Source of the DNA: Amycolatopsis suaedae
GTDB lineage: Bacteria > Actinomycetota > Actinomycetes > Mycobacteriales > Pseudonocardiaceae
Direction: 5' to 3'
Length of the DNA stretch: 64,000 nt
Assembly (NCBI RefSeq): GCF_004214935.1
Contig: NZ_SFCC01000019.1
Span: forward strand, 62,001 to 126,000
The position numbers were made by a program, and so were the translations under genes. The notes beneath the pieces were generated by a model. It saw nothing but the letters and a program-made list of their open reading frames with translations. It had not been told where the DNA came from and made no database searches. Of the stretch, positions 7,736 to 15,685 are shown in pieces. Position 1 is the first letter of the stretch; each line of letters opens with the position of its first letter.

Positions 7736-8740
7736 GTGAACGTTCCGGCCCGCGCGAGGGAGGTCCGGCTGGTGGCACGCCCGGGCGACCGGCTCGGCCT
7801 CGAGCACTTCACGACGGCCGAGGTGGACGTGCCCGAGCCGGACGAGGGCCAGTTTCTCGTCCGTAACGACTGGATGGTCCTGTCCATCGTCATGCGCAGC
7901 CTGATGGACGCCGAGGTGCACCCGGACCTGCCGATGTCGGGCTACCGGCTGAACGAGGCGCCGTGGGCGCCCGCGATCGGCACGGTCGTCCGGTCCCGCG
8001 CACGCGAGTTCGCCGTTGGCGACGTCGTCTCGCACACCCGCGGCTTCCGCGAGTACGTGCTCGGGCAGGCGGAGGACTGGGAGTTCAGCAAGCTGGACAC
8101 CACCCGGGTGCCCGGGCCGGAGTACTACCTCAACCAGGGTGTCACCGCGTGGCGCGGCATGGTGACCGTGGCGGATGTCGGCGAGGGCGACACGGTGTTC
8201 GTCTCCGGTGCCACGACGGCCGTCGGCTCGCTCGCGGGGCAGATCGCCAGGTGCCGTGGCGCGAAGCGGGTGATCGGCAGCACCGGGGACCCGGCGAAGA
8301 TCGGGTACCTGGTCGGCGAGCTGGGCTTCGACGCCGCGTTCGACTACCACGACGGGCCGGTCCTCGACCGGCTCATCGAGCTGGCGCCGGACGGGCTCGA
8401 CGTCGTGTTCGACAATGTCGCCGGCGAGCAGTTCGAGGCGGCACTGCAGGCGGCCGCGCCGAACGCGAGGTTCGCGCTGTGCGGGGCGCTCTCCGGGCGC
8501 AGTCCCGTGCTGGACCTCGACCCGGTCGTGCTCAAGGACCTCACCATCCGCGGGTTCACCACACCCTACGAACCCGCCGACGTCGCCGAGTGGACCGAGC
8601 ACTACACCCGGTGGCTCGCCGAAGGCCGGTTCGTCTTCCCGCACACGGTCGTCGAGGGCGGGGCCGGCGCGGTTCCGCAGGCCATGCTCGACGTGGTGGC
8701 CGGCCGGTTCCGCGGGACGGTGCTGGTGCGGCTGTCGTAG
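7736..8740 (+). CDS. NADP-dependent medium-chain reductase (MDR, CurA/leukotriene-B4-dehydrogenase-like)
   Basis: 334 aa, GTG start with GGAGGAGA upstream. The fold is the zinc-less MDR type: an N-terminal GroES-like part (ARPGDRLGLEHFTTAEVDVPEPDEGQFLV, in part) and a Rossmann domain with VFVSGATTAVGSLAGQIA, which binds NADP(H). No structural or catalytic zinc cysteines are seen. YYLNQGVTAWRGMV matches the family motif preceding the cofactor domain. It probably reduces alkenal/enone double bonds. A GNAT gene follows after 13 nt, so the two may be co-transcribed. Confidence 0.88.
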   Translation: MNVPARAREVRLVARPGDRLGLEHFTTAEVDVPEPDEGQFLVRNDWMVLSIVMRSLMDAEVHPDLPMSGYRLNEAPWAPAIGTVVRSRAREFAVGDVVSHTRGFREYVLGQAEDWEFSKLDTTRVPGPEYYLNQGVTAWRGMVTVADVGEGDTVFVSGATTAVGSLAGQIARCRGAKRVIGSTGDPAKIGYLVGELGFDAAFDYHDGPVLDRLIELAPDGLDVVFDNVAGEQFEAALQAAAPNARFALCGALSGRSPVLDLDPVVLKDLTIRGFTTPYEPADVAEWTEHYTRWLAEGRFVFPHTVVEGGAGAVPQAMLDVVAGRFRGTVLVRLS

Positions 8741-8753
8741 GTATGTTGGGGTC

Positions 8754-9317
8754 GTGGCCGATTTTGTCGATCCGATCAAGACCGAGCGCCTCGTGCTGCG
8801 TCCGTTCACCGCGGCCGACGAGGCCGACCTACTGGAGTTCGAATCGTTGCCCGAGGTGGCCAGGTACCTGTTCAACGAGCCGTTCGACGAGGAGGACAAC
8901 GCCAGGGCACTGGCCAAGCGCCGGAAGCAGACGTCGCTGGCCAGGGAGGGTGACACCCTGGTGCACGCCGTCGAGTACGACGGCAAGGTGATCGGCTGGG
9001 TGCAGCTGGTGTGGGTCAGCGTGACGCATCGGCAGGGCGAGTTCGGCTACGTCTTCCACCCCGGCTACGGCGGCAAGGGGTTCGCCACCGAGGCCGCGGT
9101 GGAGATGCTGCGGATCGGGTTCGAGCGGCTCGGGCTGCACCGGATCTACGGCCGCTGCGACGTCCGCAACGAGGCGTCGGCGCGGGTGATGGAGCGGATC
9201 GGCATGCGCAGGGAGGCGCATTTCGTCGAGGCGGAGATCTTCAAGGGCGAGTGGGGCGGCGAGCTGCACTACGCCATGCTCGACCGCGAGTGGCGGGCGT
9301 CGAAGTGGGCGAGCTGA
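8754..9317 (+). CDS. GNAT N-acetyltransferase (RimJ/RimL type)
   Basis: 187 aa from GTG 8754. It opens with TERLVLRPFTAADEADLL, the hallmark of the RimJ/RimL-like GNAT group. The acetyl-CoA loop is in the region GYGGKGFATEAAVEMLRIGF, and VRNEASARVMERIGMRREAHF is the standard beta-bulge/C-terminal motif. It acetylates an amine, perhaps a protein N-terminus or a small molecule. It follows the MDR reductase closely, and its 3' end overlaps the convergent LysR gene by 49 nt. Confidence 0.88.
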   Translation: MADFVDPIKTERLVLRPFTAADEADLLEFESLPEVARYLFNEPFDEEDNARALAKRRKQTSLAREGDTLVHAVEYDGKVIGWVQLVWVSVTHRQGEFGYVFHPGYGGKGFATEAAVEMLRIGFERLGLHRIYGRCDVRNEASARVMERIGMRREAHFVEAEIFKGEWGGELHYAMLDREWRASKWAS

Positions 9318-10168
9318 CCGCGCAGGGCACGGGCGGCGGGGCTGACCGGTCCTTCGGTACGCCAGGCGAACCCGAGCCGCCCGCGTAGCGACGGGCGGGT
9401 GATCCGCAGCGGCACGACGCCGTCGTGGTTCACGGCGATGGTCTCCGGCACGACGGCGACACCGAGGCCGCGTGCCGCCAGCCGCACCAGCGCCTGCGGG
9501 GTGCCCGCCTCGAACGGCACCAGCGGCGCGAAGCCCGCGGCCGTGCACGCGTCGTCGAGAATCGACCGGATGCCGCCGCCCGCAGGCAGGCAGATCAGCC
9601 TGCGGTCACGCAGGGCGCTCAGCGGGATCGTGGAGCGCCCTGCCAGCGGGTCGCCCGGGCCGACCGCGGCGAAGATCGCCTCGTCCGTCACCACCTGGGC
9701 GGTCAGGCCCGCGGGTGGCTCGGTCCCGTAGGCGACGATCGCGGCGTCCAGCCTGCCGTCGAGCACGGCGGTGACGAGGGCGTCGTTGTCGTCCTCGGTC
9801 AGGGTGATCTCCACGGCCGGGTGATCGTCGTGGAACCGCGCCAGCAGCGCGGGCAGGTCGACCGGATGTGAGGTGACCATGCCGATGGAGACCTTCCCGC
9901 GGACCAGCCCGGCGAGTTCGTCGACGGCGAGCCGGACGCCGTCGACGGCGGCCAGCGCGGCGCGGGCGTAAGGCAGAACTGCCGCTCCCGCGTCGGTCAG
10001 CCGCACCGAACGGCCCGTTCGGTCGAACAGGTCCTCGCCGAGTTCCCGTTCGAGGCGCCGGATCTGCGCGCTCACCCCCGGCTGCGCCACGTGCAGCCGG
10101 GCGGCGGCCCTGGTGAAGCTGCCCTCGTCGGCGACCGCGACGAGGTACCTCAGCTGGTGAAGCTCCAT
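9269..10168 (-). CDS. LysR-family transcriptional regulator
   Basis: 299 aa. It has the canonical N-terminal winged HTH (MELHQLRYLVAVADEGSFTR, then AARLHVAQPGVSAQIRRLE) and a periplasmic-binding-fold effector domain with IGMVTSHPVDLPALL and LGVAVVPETIA. ATG 10168 was chosen because the family begins almost exactly here; longer readings add an unlikely arginine-rich leader. It lies 10 nt downstream of the AfsR-like gene on the same strand, so it could be read through from it. Its C-terminus is antisense to the GNAT end. The target is unknown; the MDR/GNAT pair next door is one candidate. Confidence 0.9.
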   Translation of the reverse strand: MELHQLRYLVAVADEGSFTRAAARLHVAQPGVSAQIRRLERELGEDLFDRTGRSVRLTDAGAAVLPYARAALAAVDGVRLAVDELAGLVRGKVSIGMVTSHPVDLPALLARFHDDHPAVEITLTEDDNDALVTAVLDGRLDAAIVAYGTEPPAGLTAQVVTDEAIFAAVGPGDPLAGRSTIPLSALRDRRLICLPAGGGIRSILDDACTAAGFAPLVPFEAGTPQALVRLAARGLGVAVVPETIAVNHDGVVPLRITRPSLRGRLGFAWRTEGPVSPAARALRGQLAHFDARHSRSSMA

Positions 10169-10178
10169 GTCATGAGCT

Positions 10179-12983
10179 TTACCACCCGGCCGCGAACGCG
10201 GCGAAGTCGGCGGCTTCCGCCGTCCCCAGCTCGCGGTACAGCGCCAGCGCCGACGTGGCGTGCTCACGGGCCTCGGTGTGGCGGCCGAGTTCGTGGAAGG
10301 CGCGGGCGAGGCCGTCGTGGGCGCGGGCCTGCTCGTAGCGGAAGTGCACCTCGGTGGCCAGCCGTAGCGCCCGCCGGTGATGCTGAACGGCCCCTTCGGG
10401 ATCGCCGCTCGCCCTGACGGTGAGGCCGAGGAAGTTGGCGCCCTCCACCTCGAGTCCCACGTCGCCGTTCAGATGAGCCATCTCCACGGCCTGCTGCCAG
10501 TGCTCGATGGCCCTGGGATAGTCACCTCGCTCCCGGGACAGGTCGGCGTAGCTTCCCCGGACGTAGGTCCCCATCGCGCCGTTGCCGGACTCCTCCGCGA
10601 TGGCCCGCGACAGGTCGATCAGTTCCTCGGCCTCGTCGAGTCGGCCGAGTTGTTGTAGGGCGATGCCGAGGTTGTTGGCCGCGATGGCTTCCGCGTCGCG
10701 GGACCCGATGACCCGGGCGATGGCCAGCGCGCGCTCGTAGTGCTGCCGGGACTCGTCCAGCTTTCCCCGCATGCCCAGGTTTGTCCCCAGGGAGTTCGCC
10801 GCGATCAGCTGAGTGACGCCGTCGTTCGCGGCGCGGCCGAGCGCGTCGGCACGGAGGCCCGCGTCGATGGCCTCGTCGAGCCTGCCGAGCCGGGAGAGGG
10901 TGCCCGCCCGGTGGACCAGCGCCCTGCCGGTGTTCGGCGACTCCAGCTGCACCGCGGCGGTGTGCAACGCCAGTGCGTCGTGATACCGGCCGCTGATGTC
11001 CAGATACCGGGCCAGGACCGAGGAGAGGTGCGTGACATGCCGCGCGGAACCCTGCGCGGTGATGGCGAGCAGGATGTCGATTTCGCGGTCCAGCCACCGG
11101 TCACCCCGGGTGATTTGAACCGGTGGTCCGGCGGGTTCGGGCATCGGCGGGTAGCGATGCTCGTCGTGCGGATTCCAGCGCATCGCGGCGACCGAGGCGA
11201 GGTAGCAGTAGCGGTCGTAGAGCCGGGTCAGTGCCGCCGCCCGGTCCTGCTCCGAGTCCACAGTGGACGCCAGCTCGGCGGCGTAGAGGCGGACCAGGTC
11301 GTGCATGCGATAGCGGTCGGCGTCGACCTGGCCGAGTAGGTTCGCCGTGGTCAGCTCCCGCAGTGCGGGCTTGGCGTCCGCACCGGTCAGTGCCGTCGCA
11401 CCCGCCAGCGTGACGACCGGACCCGGCGCCAGCCCCAGCAGCCGGAACGTCGTGGCGGTACCCGGGTTCAGGGTTCGGTACGACGCCGCGAGCACCGCCC
11501 GCAGGTTGGCGGGCACCTCGCCGGCGTCCAGTGCGTCCAGCCGCGTGTCCCGCAGCTCGTCGGCGAGTGCCGCGAGTGGAAGCCCGGGCTGGGTCGCGGC
11601 CCGGGCGGCGACGATGCCCAGCGCCAGCGGCAGGCCGGCGCAGTGCCGCAGCAGGTCTGCCACCGCGGCGGGTTCGGCTTCGGCCCGGGCCGCGCCGGCG
11701 GCGCGGGTCAGCAGGTCCGTGGCCTCGGTGTCGTCGAGGACGTCGAGCGGGAGCGGGCGTGCGCCGTGGGTGGTGACCAGGGCGCCGAGCTGGTTGCGGC
11801 TGGTCACCAGGACAGCGCAGGTGGCACCGCCGGGCAGCAGCGGGGCGAGCTGGGTGCTGTCGCGGGCGTTGTCCAGCACGATGAGCATTCGCCGGTCGGC
11901 CACCAGGCCCCGGTACAGCGCGGCCTGCGCGTCCAGGTCCGGCGGGACGGCCGCGACGCCGAGGCCGTCCAGCAGGCCACGCAGCGCCGACGCCGGCGTC
12001 ACCGGCTCCTCGACCGGGTCGAAGCCGCGGAGGTTGAGGTAGAGCTGGCCGTCCGGGAAGTCGGCCGCGTGGTCGTGTGCCCAGCGCAGTGCGAGCCAGG
12101 TCTTGCCCATCCCGCCGCCACCGACCACAGACACGACGGTGGTCTGCCGTAGCGCGCCGGTCAGTGCGGCCAGTTCCCGCTCGCGGCCGGTGAAGGCGGG
12201 CGGCGGCGCGGGTAGCTGCCGCGGCACGCGCCTGCCGCTCGCCGGCGCCGTCAGCGTGGGGTCGGCGGTGAGGATGCGCTGGTGTAGCCGCTGGAGTTCG
12301 GTGCCGGGGTCGGTGCCCAGCTCGTCGGCCAGCCGTTCGCGGAGCCGCCGGTAGTGGTCGAGTGCCTCGGGCTGCCTGCCGTTGCGGTACAGCGCCAGCA
12401 TCAGCTGGCCGACCCGCCGCTCGTCGACCGTGGCACCGTCGACGCGGGCGAGCAGCTCGGGCAGCACCTCCGCGTGCCTGCCGAGGCGCAGCATCCGGTC
12501 GTCACGGTCCAGTTCCGCCGTGACCCGCCTGCGGTCCAGGCTCGCCCGCAGCGACTCCAGCCACGGTGTGTCGGTTGTGGACAGTGGCGGGCCCTGCCAC
12601 AGGCCGAGTGCCTCGTCGTACAGCTCGACCGCCCGGGCGTCGTCTGTGCAGTCGCGTGCCCTGGTCAGCAGGTCGTCGAAGCGGTGCAGGTCGACGGTGG
12701 CGGCGTCGACCGTGAGCCGGTACCCCTCCGGGCGCCGTTCGATGGTGGCGACCCCGTCGAGGGCGCCGCGGAGCCGCGAGACGTAACCGTAGAGCGCCTC
12801 GCGGGGTTGCCGCGGCAGGCGTTCGCCCCAGACCCGGTCGATCAGGTCGGCCGCGGTGACCAGGCGGTTCGCGTCGACGACGAGGGCGACCAGGACGGCG
12901 CGCTGGCGGGCGTGCCCGAGCCACACCGGCCGACCGTCGACCAGCAGCTCCAACTCGCCGAGCAGGCGGAACCGGACGTCCAC
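10179..12983 (-). CDS. AfsR/SARP-type regulator with NB-ARC and TPR domains
   Basis: 934 aa. Order: OmpR-like winged helix (FRLLGELELLVDGRPVWLG...ALYGYVSRLRGAL, about 1-90), bacterial transcriptional activation domain (about 95-240), NB-ARC STAND ATPase with P-loop GGGGMGKTWLAL and MLIVLDNARD (about 265-560), then TPR repeats (NSLGTNLGMRGKLDESRQHYERAL and following). This is the full AfsR layout, an ATP-dependent pleiotropic activator of secondary metabolism in Streptomyces. GTG 12983 is preferred over GTG 12989 because AGGGGG then sits about 7 nt upstream. No afsS-like gene follows; instead a 28-codon ORF is divergent from it. No biosynthetic cluster is visible nearby, so its targets are probably elsewhere. 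Confidence 0.92.
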   Translation of the reverse strand: MDVRFRLLGELELLVDGRPVWLGHARQRAVLVALVVDANRLVTAADLIDRVWGERLPRQPREALYGYVSRLRGALDGVATIERRPEGYRLTVDAATVDLHRFDDLLTRARDCTDDARAVELYDEALGLWQGPPLSTTDTPWLESLRASLDRRRVTAELDRDDRMLRLGRHAEVLPELLARVDGATVDERRVGQLMLALYRNGRQPEALDHYRRLRERLADELGTDPGTELQRLHQRILTADPTLTAPASGRRVPRQLPAPPPAFTGRERELAALTGALRQTTVVSVVGGGGMGKTWLALRWAHDHAADFPDGQLYLNLRGFDPVEEPVTPASALRGLLDGLGVAAVPPDLDAQAALYRGLVADRRMLIVLDNARDSTQLAPLLPGGATCAVLVTSRNQLGALVTTHGARPLPLDVLDDTEATDLLTRAAGAARAEAEPAAVADLLRHCAGLPLALGIVAARAATQPGLPLAALADELRDTRLDALDAGEVPANLRAVLAASYRTLNPGTATTFRLLGLAPGPVVTLAGATALTGADAKPALRELTTANLLGQVDADRYRMHDLVRLYAAELASTVDSEQDRAAALTRLYDRYCYLASVAAMRWNPHDEHRYPPMPEPAGPPVQITRGDRWLDREIDILLAITAQGSARHVTHLSSVLARYLDISGRYHDALALHTAAVQLESPNTGRALVHRAGTLSRLGRLDEAIDAGLRADALGRAANDGVTQLIAANSLGTNLGMRGKLDESRQHYERALAIARVIGSRDAEAIAANNLGIALQQLGRLDEAEELIDLSRAIAEESGNGAMGTYVRGSYADLSRERGDYPRAIEHWQQAVEMAHLNGDVGLEVEGANFLGLTVRASGDPEGAVQHHRRALRLATEVHFRYEQARAHDGLARAFHELGRHTEAREHATSALALYRELGTAEAADFAAFAAGW

Positions 12984-13079
12984 CCGCACCCCCTGTCACC
13001 TGGGACTTCAAGGTTTCCTCCCAGCTTTCCACACGGCGGCGGTCCCAGCCTTGGTAACCAGCCGAGAAGGGAGTCCACG

Positions 13080-13166
13080 ATGAGCCTGCTGGACCAGGAG
13101 GCGGCCCGCGCCGAGGCCGCCGACCGTGCCCGCACAGCCGACGAGACCACCGAGCCCGACGACTGA
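13080..13166 (+). CDS. Small 28-residue acidic peptide ORF divergent from the AfsR-like gene
   Basis: ATG 13080 follows GAGAAGGGAG at good spacing, and the stop is TGA 13164-13166. The peptide starts MSLLDQEAARAEA and ends ADETTEPDD; it is hydrophilic, alanine/glutamate/aspartate-rich and could form one helix. Nearly every third base is G or C, as in the real genes here, which supports translation. It has no signal peptide or cysteines. It is divergent from the afsR-like gene, across about 96 nt, and is followed by a palindromic repeat shared with the convergent diguanylate cyclase. I recognise no family; it is not similar to AfsS, which carries threonine-rich repeats. Confidence 0.5.
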   Translation: MSLLDQEAARAEAADRARTADETTEPDD

Positions 13167-13179
13167 CCGCTCCGGCCGA

Positions 13180-13236
13180 AGCTCGTGAAGGCCACCTTCA
13201 CCACATGAGACGTAATGAAGGTGGCCTTCACGAGCT
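13180..13236. repeat. 57-bp palindromic intergenic repeat (mini form), copy 2
   Basis: The arms are perfect 21-bp inverted repeats beginning AGCTCGTGAAGGCCACCTTC, with a 15-nt centre that includes CACATGAGACGTAA. It lies between the convergent small ORF and diguanylate cyclase gene. The TGA inside the right arm (read on the minus strand at 13230-13228) is the stop codon of the cyclase gene. Confidence 0.92.
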
Positions 13237-14532
13237 CCGGGCCAGGTCGGAGGAGACCGTCTGGTTGCGGCCGGCGTCCTTGGCCAGGTACAGGGCGCCG
13301 TCGGCGGAGTTGAGCAGTTGCCGGATCGTGGTGCCCGCCGCCGGGTAGAGCGCCGTGCCGATGGACACCGACAGCCCGGTCACGTTGGCGCCGTTCAGTT
13401 CGATCTCGAGTTCGTTCACCGCGGCCCGGACACGCTCGGCGACCGTGCGGACGTCGTCCGGGTCGGTGATGTTCGGCAGCAGGACGACGAACTCCTCGCC
13501 GCCGAACCGGCCGACGGCGTCGTTGTGGTCGCGCACGGTGCGGGTGATGGTGGTGGCGACGACCTTCAGGATGTCGTCGCCGCCGAGGTGGCCGTAGCGG
13601 CTGTTGATCTCACGGAAGTGGTCGAGGTCGATCATCAGTAGTGCGATCGGCCTACCGTGCTGGTCCACTTTGACCAGTGCCTCTTCGGCGACCGCCGTCC
13701 AGCCGGTCAGGTTGAGCAGTCCGGTCTTCTGGTCGCGGTTGACCGCCGCCTCCAGCTGGCGCACGTGCAGGGTCCGTTGCAGGAACAGCAGCGGCGGCAC
13801 CACGAGCACGGCCAGGACGGGCTGGGTGACCAGCGCGAGCGCGTTCAGCGCGCCGAGGCACAGGGTCGCCAGTTCGAGGCCGTTGTCCGACCAGGTGCCG
13901 AACAACTGCACCGGGGTACGCCCGACGGTGGTCCGCGCGGGCAGCACGATCAGGGCGTTGACCACGAAGTACGCCCCGATCGCCGCGAGCAGCACGGCCG
14001 CGCAGCGCCAGCCGCCGTTCAGCACGCTGCGCAGGTCGGTGACGCCGCCGACGGTCAGCACGGTGTGCGCGGCATGGCAGGTCAGCACGATGAGGCTGGC
14101 GTTGTTGACCGTGCGCCAGGTCGGCGCGCGGTGCAGGCGGTGCCAGCTGCGGGCGGCGAGGTGGGCGTAGAGGATCACCGTCAGCGTCGCGGTCAGCGAC
14201 GGCGGCAGCACCAGCACGGCCGCGAACGTCCACACCGACGTCATGTTGATGTGCAGCGTGCTGCCGACCCGTCGCCGTACGCGCTCGAAGTGGCGGCCGA
14301 GTTCAGCCTGCACGATGGCGAGTGTGATCATTACAGCCAGCAACGCGAGCTGACCTGCCGTCGGCGTGCGGTGCAGCCACAGTGTGGTGGCCACCGCCGC
14401 GGCCTCGGTGGCCAGGCAGTAGACGACGACCCGCGACGGCTGCGACCACAGTGCCCAGCGCCGCGGGGCGACGATCGCGTTACGAAGTCGGGTGGGTGGT
14501 TCGGAACCGGTGACCCTGGTGCGGATACTCAT
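13228..14532 (-). CDS. Membrane GGDEF diguanylate cyclase
   Basis: 434 aa from ATG 14532 (GGGGTG upstream); longer readings from ATG 14580 or TTG 14595 are possible. The N-terminal half has about six to eight hydrophobic segments (VVVYCLATEAAAVATTLWL, LALLAVMITLAIV and later ones), a membrane sensor module without a recognisable PAS or GAF domain. The C-terminal GGDEF domain is intact: DQKTGLLNLTGW, IDLDHFREINSRYGHLGGDD, and the active loop RFGGEEF. It should make c-di-GMP from GTP. I do not see a clear RxxD inhibitory site before GGEEF. Its stop codon lies in the adjacent palindromic repeat. Confidence 0.9.
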   Translation of the reverse strand: MSIRTRVTGSEPPTRLRNAIVAPRRWALWSQPSRVVVYCLATEAAAVATTLWLHRTPTAGQLALLAVMITLAIVQAELGRHFERVRRRVGSTLHINMTSVWTFAAVLVLPPSLTATLTVILYAHLAARSWHRLHRAPTWRTVNNASLIVLTCHAAHTVLTVGGVTDLRSVLNGGWRCAAVLLAAIGAYFVVNALIVLPARTTVGRTPVQLFGTWSDNGLELATLCLGALNALALVTQPVLAVLVVPPLLFLQRTLHVRQLEAAVNRDQKTGLLNLTGWTAVAEEALVKVDQHGRPIALLMIDLDHFREINSRYGHLGGDDILKVVATTITRTVRDHNDAVGRFGGEEFVVLLPNITDPDDVRTVAERVRAAVNELEIELNGANVTGLSVSIGTALYPAAGTTIRQLLNSADGALYLAKDAGRNQTVSSDLARSS

Positions 14533-14602
14533 GAGTACACCCCGACGATCCACAGCGAGCCGGGAGAGGAGCTTCGCCATGCGTAACCGCGACAACTGAT
14601 CA

Positions 14603-15685
14603 TCATGAGGCGTTCACCCGCACACTCGAATACGCGTGGTGGTAGCCGAACGCAGCCGGCCCCACGAGGTCCAGACCACCGCTGGTGGTCCATCGTGGAT
14701 CGCAGGGGGCCGCGACGACCGTGACCCGGTGACCGTACCGGAGAGCCTCGGTCGTGATCGGCTCACCGGTATCTGTTTCCAGTACGCAGATCAGGTCCGG
14801 TGTGGACGCCAGCACCGCACCGCCCTCGCCGCGTGCGAGGAGGAACTCGTTCTGCATCGACAGGACGAGCGCGCCCACGTCCGTTCGGCCGATCGATTCG
14901 ACCGTCGCGGTGCCCCGGGCGAAGCCTCGGCTCGTCGCGCGCCGCACGTCGGTGATCTTGCCTGTGGCGAGGTGGACCCCGCCGAGCACGTCGACGGCGG
15001 CGGCCACCGGATCGGCGTGATCCTCCCGCGCGGAGCGCACCGCCGCGCCCAGTCGCTGTGCCAGCGTGACCGTCCCGCTGACCAGCCCGTCGGCCAGTTG
15101 ATGCCCTGCCAGCAGGGTGTCCGCGGTGAACACCGAGCATCCGCTCTCCGTGCACACCGCACGGGCGATGCGCTCCGCCCACCGGTTGCTGCCGGTCTCT
15201 ACCAGGGTCGTGTTGCCCTTGTCGTCGGTGATGGCCATCGGCGTGGCGCTGACGCCCGCCAGCGACGGCAGCGTCATCTGAGCCTCGGGGAACGCGCGGC
15301 CCATGCCGTCGCCGTCGACCAGCGGCAGCCCGGTCTCGACGGCGGCGGCGACCGGGACCAGCGAGTTCATGCCGCCGATCTCGATCGGCACCAGATGCGT
15401 GGCCCGCCTGCCCGTGGTGCGTTCCAGTGCCCGCAGGGCCGCGACCGCCTCGCCGCCCTGCGGAAGTTTCTCGGTGGACACGGTCGGCGCGCCCATCATG
15501 GCGACCGGCACGACGACCGCGTCGGCGGGCACCTCGTCGACGCTCACCAGCGTCGCCGGCCCGTTCAGCTCGATCGCACGTGTGGCCAGCAGCATGCCGA
15601 TGTGCGGGTCGCCGCCGCCACCACAGCCGAGGATCGCGGCTCCCCGCGCGATGTCGGGCAGCACCCCGGCGTCCAGCTCACGCAC
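14603..15685 (-). CDS. DUF917 family protein (operon gene 5)
   Basis: 360 aa. GTG 15685 is favoured by GGAGGT five bases upstream and overlaps the end of the HyuA gene by 8 nt. DUF917 landmarks are ILGCGGGGDP near the N-terminus, PIEIGGMNS, and DGDGMGRAFPEAQM. The family, as I know it, is linked to hydantoin or thiohydantoin metabolism (one member gave the name S-methyl-thiohydantoin desulfurase) and usually accompanies HyuA-like proteins, apparently in place of HyuB. It is the last gene of a five-gene operon with a second, divergent DUF917 paralogue at its start. The reaction is not deducible. Confidence 0.85.
   Translation of the reverse strand: MRELDAGVLPDIARGAAILGCGGGGDPHIGMLLATRAIELNGPATLVSVDEVPADAVVVPVAMMGAPTVSTEKLPQGGEAVAALRALERTTGRRATHLVPIEIGGMNSLVPVAAAVETGLPLVDGDGMGRAFPEAQMTLPSLAGVSATPMAITDDKGNTTLVETGSNRWAERIARAVCTESGCSVFTADTLLAGHQLADGLVSGTVTLAQRLGAAVRSAREDHADPVAAAVDVLGGVHLATGKITDVRRATSRGFARGTATVESIGRTDVGALVLSMQNEFLLARGEGGAVLASTPDLICVLETDTGEPITTEALRYGHRVTVVAAPCDPRWTTSGGLDLVGPAAFGYHHAYSSVRVNAS

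Noticed and set aside
10179..14532. Secondary-metabolite gene cluster around the AfsR-like regulator
   Set aside because: No polyketide, peptide, terpene or RiPP core gene is visible in the window; AfsR homologues are often pleiotropic.
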